In this document: piece by piece, positions 13,901-22,900 of the stretch
How the letters are laid out: the number at the start of each line of letters is the position of its first letter
Numbering within the stretch: the stretch's first letter is position 1
The notes under the pieces: generated by a model
What the model saw: the letters and a program-made list of their open reading frames with translations, nothing else
Told to the model about the DNA's origin: nothing
Database searches by the model: none
Position numbers and translations under genes: made by a program
Source of the DNA: Poecilobothrus nobilitatus
Taxonomy: Eukaryota > Arthropoda > Insecta > Diptera > Dolichopodidae
Reading direction: 5' to 3'
NCBI GenBank assembly: GCA_947095535.1
Contig: OX352772.1
Coordinates: 36,413,445-36,477,444 of the forward strand
DNA: 64,000 nt

Positions 13901-16900
13901 TGGTGTACAAAGTTGAAGACATTGAACCCATCTTTGAGTTTATGTTTTCGGAAAAAAACATCCAAATAAATTGTTTTCAAATGAAACCTTTGCTTGAAAA
14001 ACTCATTAATAATATTAAATATAGGTACCGATTCTCAATGGAATTTAATTTTAAGTTTTCAAGACTAAAACAGAATGAAAAAAATGCTTACGCAAAATAA
14101 TTGTAAATTGAAACACTTTTCAAAATCGTTTTTTTTGCCATATATTGCAATATAAGAAATTGATTCTTTCATCTTGTTTAATTTAGAATTACCATTAACT
14201 TTGGACATATCTTGAGACAATTTATAAATAGCCTTAAATAGAGACGAATTAGATTGCCTTTTATACAATTAAGATTAAGAAATTTTTTTGCATCATAGAT
14301 AACAAATTAGGATGAATTGGGCCAAAATTGTTCATAATTTATTTATTTTTAATAGTAACTTATTAATCATTTTTAATCTAATATATTTTAAAATTTTTGA
14401 AACCATTGTTGTAAATTATTTTTAAGTATTATTAGAAATTAATTTTAACTATTAATATACGAGTATATTTAAATTATTTTTAATCAACTTCTAATCATCC
14501 TTCTAATTTTCACTTAAAATTAATTTCTTTTAATTATTTAATTTGTCGAATTTTTTTTTATTTAAATTAAAAAAAAATATCAAAAAATATAAATTTAAAT
14601 TTAATATAACAAAAAATGATCAACGATACTCGCTTCCGAGTATACACTTCCAAATTATAAAATAATTGAACTTCATCTAAAACGAAAATTATGTTTTTTA
14701 TGCTATAAATCTCCTGGAAAATCAAAAAAATTATATAATTGCATATATGAAATCGTTGTTACAACCAACTCTAAGTGTCCTTGAATTTTTTCAACCGTAA
14801 GTTTGTGGAACATCTTTATTAGATTTATTGAGTAAAAAATTGTTTTTATTTATACTTTTTGTCCACAAAATTATTTTATTAATATGTAATTTTTATAATT
14901 CTTAAAATATTATATTTATTTATTATAAAGCCTATATAGATTTCGGCATCACTGCCATCATCTGGGCGAATACAATATAATAATTTAATTTAATGCTGAG
15001 TAATTTTGTTATAAAAATGATATTTTTGAATTGCAAAGTAAAATTTCCACAATTGTGTTCTTCTTGTAAACAAACATCTATAAATTAAAATTGTCAAGTA
15101 TTCACTACAAATTTAGTTGTCAATTTAAAAAGCAAGTTCTTGATTTAGATTTCAATATATGGACTGTAAATACCTGAAAATTTCAAAGGAAAGATAAAGA
15201 AATTTATAAGCAAAAATCTTGTAAGTTTAACAAGGTAGCCAATCAAACCAATTTACGTCAAGTCCAAATACAACCGTAAAATTCTATGCAAAAAGCGATT
15301 CAATGTGCGCACAATTTCGGTTCGGGCGTAATATTTTTGAAACATAACTTACACACAAATCAAGAGATTATCTTAGATGATGTGCTACATATATAGTTAA
15401 ATTCTGTAAAGCAGTAGGTGGTAAAGCTAATCTGCAATATAAGACTTCAATATAAAAAAGGTCAAAATTATGTTACAGAAAGAGAAAGTGGAATATTTCT
15501 ATAACGTATTTTTGAAATTAGGTATAATTAAATCTAAATACTTCAAATATATTTTTATAAATATGACAGTGAATCAAAATTAAGCATACTATAAAATTTT
15601 TTTAAAAACATTGAAATTTAGAAAATGTACATATATATATTATATTTATTATATTATTTAAAAATTGAGAACAATCAAAGCTTATGTGTCTAAAACATGT
15701 TAATACACAAACAAAAAAAATAGTTTGTTCAAATGTTCTTTGCTTGTGTTCTTACTTATTTGAATATTCACCGAGTGCTGACGTGTTTAAGGAGAAAATT
15801 TTAAATTTTTAAGCAAAAAATAAAAGATGCGTATTGTTGAAAACAATATGGTAGGTTATGGTAATACCAAACAATTTATCACGCAAATAAAATATAAACG
15901 CAAATCAATTAAACACAAAATAATAAATACGCATACTAATAGAATTTTGAAATATAATCTTAATATTTAATAATTAATAAATCATAACTAACACAAAAAT
16001 ATTATCTAAATAATATAATACTTAGTACTAAATATAATAGAACAAGAAACCGCAAATAAGGTGACCAGCTTCACACCAGCTAAAGAAGAATTATTAATCC
16101 CATCTAAAAAACAAAATAATATTATTATTTTTAGCACATTTCCAAAAAAAATTTAAAAAATGTGCTTATTAGTTTCACTCTGTCCGTCCGTCCGTTCGCC
16201 TGTTTACAAAACTTCTACACCGTTAAAGACAGAGAAAAAAAATTTTAAGCATGGGTAGGTCTCATAAAAAAAATAATTTTGTGGAACAACTTTTTCATGT
16301 AGCGGGATCCATTACGTAGCTACAGCCCCTCAAACTTTGAAAAAGCCCTATTTTTAAATGCATATATTTTATGTTCTGCTTAAGATTTTTTCAATCTGAA
16401 AACGTCATTCGACAGGTACTTTTTTTTAACTTTGTAAATTAATATCAAAATTATACAACTTTTTTAAATTTAGTATCTAAATTTACCGTTATGTGAAAAC
16501 CAAATTTTGCATGATTTTTCCACTTTCATAACTCCGGCACATCTTGAAGAGTTTTATCGATACAAGCATAGAAATCTTTATGAAATTTGTAGCAATCATG
16601 CCCAGTAACTTTTGAACATTTTAGAACACTCTTTCCTTTTGAATGGTTGCAATTTGGTATTTTAGGTAGTCCTTTAGATTTACATCTACAGTAAATAAAT
16701 ATTTATGATCATGTTTTTATGAAAAAATATAAAATTCATATACCTATTGGCCTTTTGCTTTTTACGTTTCCAATTATCTGTTCTACGTGGTTTTCCTTGG
16801 CCACTCATTTTCTGAACATTCTCCATAACTTCTAGATAATAAAATATTTATAAATAATATATAATATCGCTTAATTAATTTAAATTTATTTATCACCATT

Positions 16901-19900
16901 AATTTTAATAAAATATCTTACAAAAACATATTAACATACACTTATTTTGAAATCACACAAAAGATAAATTTCGCGCCAAAAAAATTGGATATCGTATTTG
17001 CAAAAGATTTAGTTTGAAGTAATAAATATTTTTATACCCGTAAGATTTTTTTGCATTTTTGTTTACTCGATAATTTGAAATTGTTGAGATGATGCGTAGT
17101 ACAAAAGAATTAAATAAATAAATAAAAAATATAACGGTTGTTTGAAGGATTTATATTTATATGATATTAGTATACATACATACTTATATAACTCATGTTT
17201 ATTTACATATCGTATATGTCATGGTGCCCATACACGGCGGACTAGGTTATAAACTTGTTACGCAAACAGGTTCTAGAACCATACCACACACTTATCCAAC
17301 CTATCATCCAACCATTGTCATTGTGTATTTTATATTTTTTATTATTTTCTGAAAACAAAAAATCTCAATGTTAAAATGACATTTAAGTTGTAGAAAATGC
17401 CCATTCACGATATAACTCAACTACAAACCAAAGACTCCGCCCACAAAAATCTGAATTTTTTGATATTCATCCAACCAATTTTTCAACCATCAAAATGGTT
17501 TTACAACTTGCCCATACACGATACAACTTATCAAGTCCTCGTACAAAGTTTTCAACCTAGTCCACCGTGTATGGTCAGCATCACTGATCATAACCTACAT
17601 CAATTTTTAGAATGTATGCACTGATGAATGAATGATATTATACATTTGCCGCTTTGAATAAATTGGTACTATAGCATATTTCGAAAAGTTTTGGATTGAT
17701 AATCATTATGTGGAAGGTTAGAATCTGCTTTTGAAGAATGTATAAACATATAGTTTGAATATATGTACAACCCATAGTTCTAGAAATTATAAAATTCACC
17801 CGATTAATCGATTAATCAAACCATGTCCTAATATGAATATGTACTATATATATGTACAAACCATGTCCTAATATGAATACATATGAATATGTATGTATAT
17901 ATTATTTAAAAATTGGTAACAATCAAAACATGTTTTATTACTCAAACAAAAAAAAAAATAGTTTTTTCAAATGTTCTATGTTTGTCTTCTTATTTGTTCA
18001 ATTTATATTTGAACATTCACCGACCGAGTGCTGACTGCTGACATTTTGTTATGTTGGTAGTATTTAATTAAAAAAAAAAAATTTTAGTTAATTCGATTAG
18101 TATAAAATTTATTATTTGACATTTGTTTAAAATTAGAAAATTTATGTTTACTTTATAAAGTTAATTTATTTTTATCAAGTAATTTAATTATTAGTAAGTA
18201 TATACCTAAACATTAAATTTTTTCATTCATTATCTTTTCAATATTGCGGTTATAGTTTTTTTTTTGTTTTAACAAATTTAACAATTTTTAGTTTAGTAAA
18301 AGTAACTAATAGAAAAGAATCTGAGGCTTTGATAAGATTAAAGGAGGATAATCCCAACCTGGCAAGAGGTTTTAATGGATTTGACAGTAGTAAGATGCAA
18401 TACGGACGAAAATAGAAAGGACTTGGAGTGACTTTTAATAATTTAGGGCCACCACCACTTTGTGCTGTGTCGCATATTTTTTTTTTTTATTTTACTTTTA
18501 AGATTAAAAAAATTTCTGCAAAAATATTTATTTCTTCTAAAAATAAAAAATCTATATATATTGATCGTACGAAAAATTTGAAGTGACTGAATAATGGCTA
18601 TCGCATTGCAGACAAAGTCTTATAGAAATACCACACATGATAAATTTGATATTTCATTCATCTCAATTTTAAAATATCGTTTGGCGTTTTCAGATTAAAA
18701 TATGCCTTTTATAGAACCTGTGTTATAACAATTTAAAGATAGGGCTTTTTCGAACTTTGTAGAGCTATAGCTCCGTAACGGGTGGGACTACGGAAAAATT
18801 TTTCCACAAAATTATTTTTTTGACGATGCCTACCCTTGTTAAAATTTGATTGTTTTATTTCAAACAGTGTAGAAGTTTTGTAAAAACCCAGACGGACAGA
18901 GTGAAACTAATAAGCACATTTTTTCAATATTTTTTTTAAAATGAGCTAAAAACATTTTGATACATATTATATAAATTGTTTATTAATCAGGCATGTAATA
19001 ATTTCAACTTTAAAAATAAGGAAGGAAAAAATTTCCAATATTTAAAGCAGGTATCTGAAGTATATCATAGTATCTTAAGTATTTAAAATATCTTAGTATT
19101 ATATAGAAGAAAATGTTAAAAAGTTTAATTAAATATAAAATGTTTAAATATTATATTTTAACATGTTATATATTATTCGTACTTATTATATATAACATTA
19201 TATCGTATGTATGTTATGTAAATTTATTGGGGTTCGCGAAATAAGCAAATCGGATTTACAAATTTCATAAAATTAAAGCTTGAATTGAGTTTAAATTTAA
19301 GACTATTGTTGAAAATTCTCAACTGTTTGCCAAAAAAACAAAACTTTAATTAAAAATCCATAACATGAGAGAATAAAATACATAAATATTAAAATCTATA
19401 AATTATAATTAATATACTTTACAACTTAGGTTCTGGCGAACATAAAAAAGGAAAATCTGTGAAATGGTGCAGTGCGTAAGTCACCGGTCTTTCCGGCAAA
19501 ATGTCTCGGATTCAACCCACGGTCAGGTCAAAAATAATATATAAAATATAATAAAATAATATAAATTATTAATATATTATATATATAATATTATATTTTA
19601 TTATAAGGTTAATAAAAAGAGGCTGGATTAAAGAAACGTGTAAAAGATATGAATGCAAATTTGTTTACATTATGTATTCGTAAATAAAAGATTATTTTTG
19701 AAGCACCAAATTGAAAAATTGCACCATTCTTTACGCATAAGAAAATGTGTCAATCTTGGATGTAAGTAATCTTTTTAAATATTTTCATATCGTCAGCTTA
19801 AATTATTATGTTTGCAAATATGAAGTTCTGAAGTTATCACGTTTATAGACAAAATAAAAAGTGAAGGACCAAGGTGAACTTGTCAAACATCTGAATTAGC

Positions 19901-22900
19901 CACAAAAAGTGAAGATTTCAAAATTTTGGAAATTGATTTTTCTAATATGCGGTACTGAGTGCCATATAAAATCAAACGGTTTACTGTAATCCTTGTATAA
20001 AAAACATCTATTTAAAACAGATGATTAGCATAAAAACTAGTCCATATTTTATGAAAACATTGATCGAGTTACAATCGGTTCATGGAATTTAGATTTGTAT
20101 GATATAACTATGTACTATAACTGTTTAGTAACAGTTTAGTTCTCACACTTGTAATGATTTTGTAAGATGGTTTCTTTTACTTTCAGTTTCTTGCAACTAC
20201 GACCAAAAATATTTGTAATTATTTCAATTTCAAATCAAACTAGAAAATTCCCTGTGCAATTGCACAATTTCTATATATGCAAAAACATTTACGTTATCAT
20301 ACTGACAACCTTAATAAACTCCCTAAAAAATATCATGTTTACATCAGCACTACTAAAAAAACGTTGAAATCACTTACTTGTTGTAATAGAAAAACATAAA
20401 ACAAATCTAAACACATAAGATAAAAAAAGCTAGGCACAGTTTATTAATTTTTTCTCGCTGTTTTCTCGTGGCGGTAATTTTTGACACTTTTTTAATCATT
20501 GAGAAAAAATGGTCCCAGCTAAAAACATATTCAGGGTAAAAGTTCGTGGCGATATGTCAAAAAAATTGTTTGAAACACATGTATAAAGCTCACAATAAAA
20601 ACCGAAAGAATGCACAATTTTTTTGCCCGACTGAAAAATTTATATTTTACAATTTTGTAGCGGCGAAATCAATATAATTATATTGTAACATTAAAATTCA
20701 AAAACAATTTTTAATGCCATTTTTTTAACATTCGATTTGTAGATATAGGTTTAGAAATAATATGTCATTGGAAGAACAATTAATCGAGGAAGTAATAAGG
20801 AAAATAGTAAATTAAATGAAGACACATTCATTCTTGTTAGTTTCAAAAAATGTTCTTCATTCTTTTCTCTTATTTCCATATAATATTTTACGAAGAAATC
20901 ATCTTGTTCCGATCTTCATTTGCTATGAAATTCGACTTCACCCACCAACCGCTAGAAAATTTTTTCTTTGTTATATTTAAAACAATCCCAATAATCGAAA
21001 TAATTTGAATATTTTTTTAAATTTTACTCTCTGTTTTTCTTTAGGTTAAAAAAAAAAATTTCATGTCAATAAAAAACAGCTGTTTTCGCCGGAAAATTTT
21101 CGACTCAAAATTCGTCCATCACCATCGGTCGCCGTCCTGAAAATGTTTTTACGTTTTAGCTCGAGCTGAAACTTTATGTTTTCCGTGTGGGAATTGACAC
21201 GAAATTTAAGAGAATACGACACCTAATAAATGACACCTAATTTTTTTTTTTTGCAAAAAATATTTCTATCAATCTTAGTGTTTTCGTAATGACATAATAT
21301 TTATCTAAATATGCTGAAAATTTATATTAAAATAAAGTTTTTAATTTTTCTACATTATATCAAAAATTTTATCTTTATTTAAAAAAACTACTTTCAAGTT
21401 TTTTACGTTTATTTTTTTTTTTCTTGAAAAAAATTTGCTGGATTTATTTTATTTAAATATACTTTGGAAGAAGTCTTTGGTATATTTAATAAAAGATTCA
21501 TGTCTCTGATAATGAAATTTCATAAATTTTCGGGCGCTTTTTTTTTTTTGTGACGGTCGTTTTCGACCGCTTTTTAATTAATGTTATAAAACCGTCGCGA
21601 CTTTTTTTCTGGCGGTGAAATCTTTTCTCTGACGGAATTCACAAATACTAAACAATTTCAAAGACTATATCTGATCTGATGATATTATGATATTATCAGA
21701 GACAATTACAATATTGTCTAATAAAACAATGTTATTAATAGTCTAATAATAAATTAGTAAAAAATTATGAATCTATTGTGAGAGAAGACTTAATGATATT
21801 TTCTATGTTATTTTTTTCTTTTTTTTTTAAGAAAAATATCCGTTTCTATAATATTTCGTAAATTTCTAACTTCTGTTATGAAATATAATTATCTAAGTCT
21901 GTCGAATTTTATATTAATAAAAACAATTCGAATATTTTATGCTATATCAACAATCCACCTTAAAAATCAAAATTTCAACCTAAATAAACAAAACTACTTT
22001 AAAGTCTGTTACGAAGCTTTTACCAGCTTTTATAATAGTGAAAACAAAATCAAGAGTAAAATCAGCCTATTATTTTTTTCTTATAAATATGAGGCTTACT
22101 AACTTTGCTCTTTTCACTTTCAGGCTTTTTAATTTTTAGTAAGAGTATTTTTATTTTAAATTATTAAATAAATATACAGAAATATCATCATTGCCAGTTT
22201 AGTTTAGTGTGAATGGTTTATTATAGTAACAAAATATTTTTTTTTACATGTTGGAAAGGTCTCGCCAACATCTTGTGTATTATATTATAGATTATAGACT
22301 TTGTAAATAAAATAATTCTAATTCTAATTAAAGATTACAAAAAAAAAAACAAGAAAAAACTAATATTTTATAAATTTTAAATTTCAGATTTGTTTATCAG
22401 TTTGTGCAATATTTTCATTAATTGTTTATCGTATGTCGCAACGTACCGCACATAATTTATATGGTAATCGTGACACAATGACATATAAAATAATGGTATT
22501 ACCATTAACAGCTGGTATTATTGATTTAATTGTTATAACAATACTTGATCAAGTATACGGTTATTTAGCCGTATTTTTAACTGATATTGAATATCGTCGT
22601 ACACATACTGAATATAATGAAAGTCTGACTATTAAAATGTACCTATTTCAATTTATTAATTATTATTCATCGTTATTTTATATTGTATTTTTAAAAGGTA
22701 AATTTGTTGGTTATCCAGCTAAATATAATAGAATATTTTCATTTCGTCAAGAAGAATGTAATCCAGGGGGTTGCTTAATGGAATTATGTCTTCAATTATG
22801 TATAATAATGATGGGAAAACAAATATTTAATGCATTAATTGAAATGTTATTACCATATTTATTAAAATCATATAGTAAATTAAGACTACGTTTTGGTTTA

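Larger units (their letters stand above)
2661..16100 (+). repeat. Segmental duplication, source copy (exon 5 end to mid intron 7)
   Basis: The block is repeated in direct orientation at 38701-53660. Matching pieces read in order: 2661-5812 with 38701-43752, 5812-6071 with 45088-45326, 7889-8980 with 45327-46351, 8983-10274 with 46352-48664, 10275-11230 with 48665-49490, 11820-12030 with 49565-49745, 13187-13715 with 50920-51452, 14305-14780 with 51843-52290, and 14990-16100 with 52370-53660. Gaps correspond to transposon insertions or unrelated sequence in one copy. Exon sequences are clearly more diverged than in the 1-1966 / 61421-63383 pair. Confidence 0.9.

Noticed and set aside
17161..17624. 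Two open frames of 63 and 75 codons
   Set aside because: They lie in a MITE with inverted ends and are broken in the copy at 56389.
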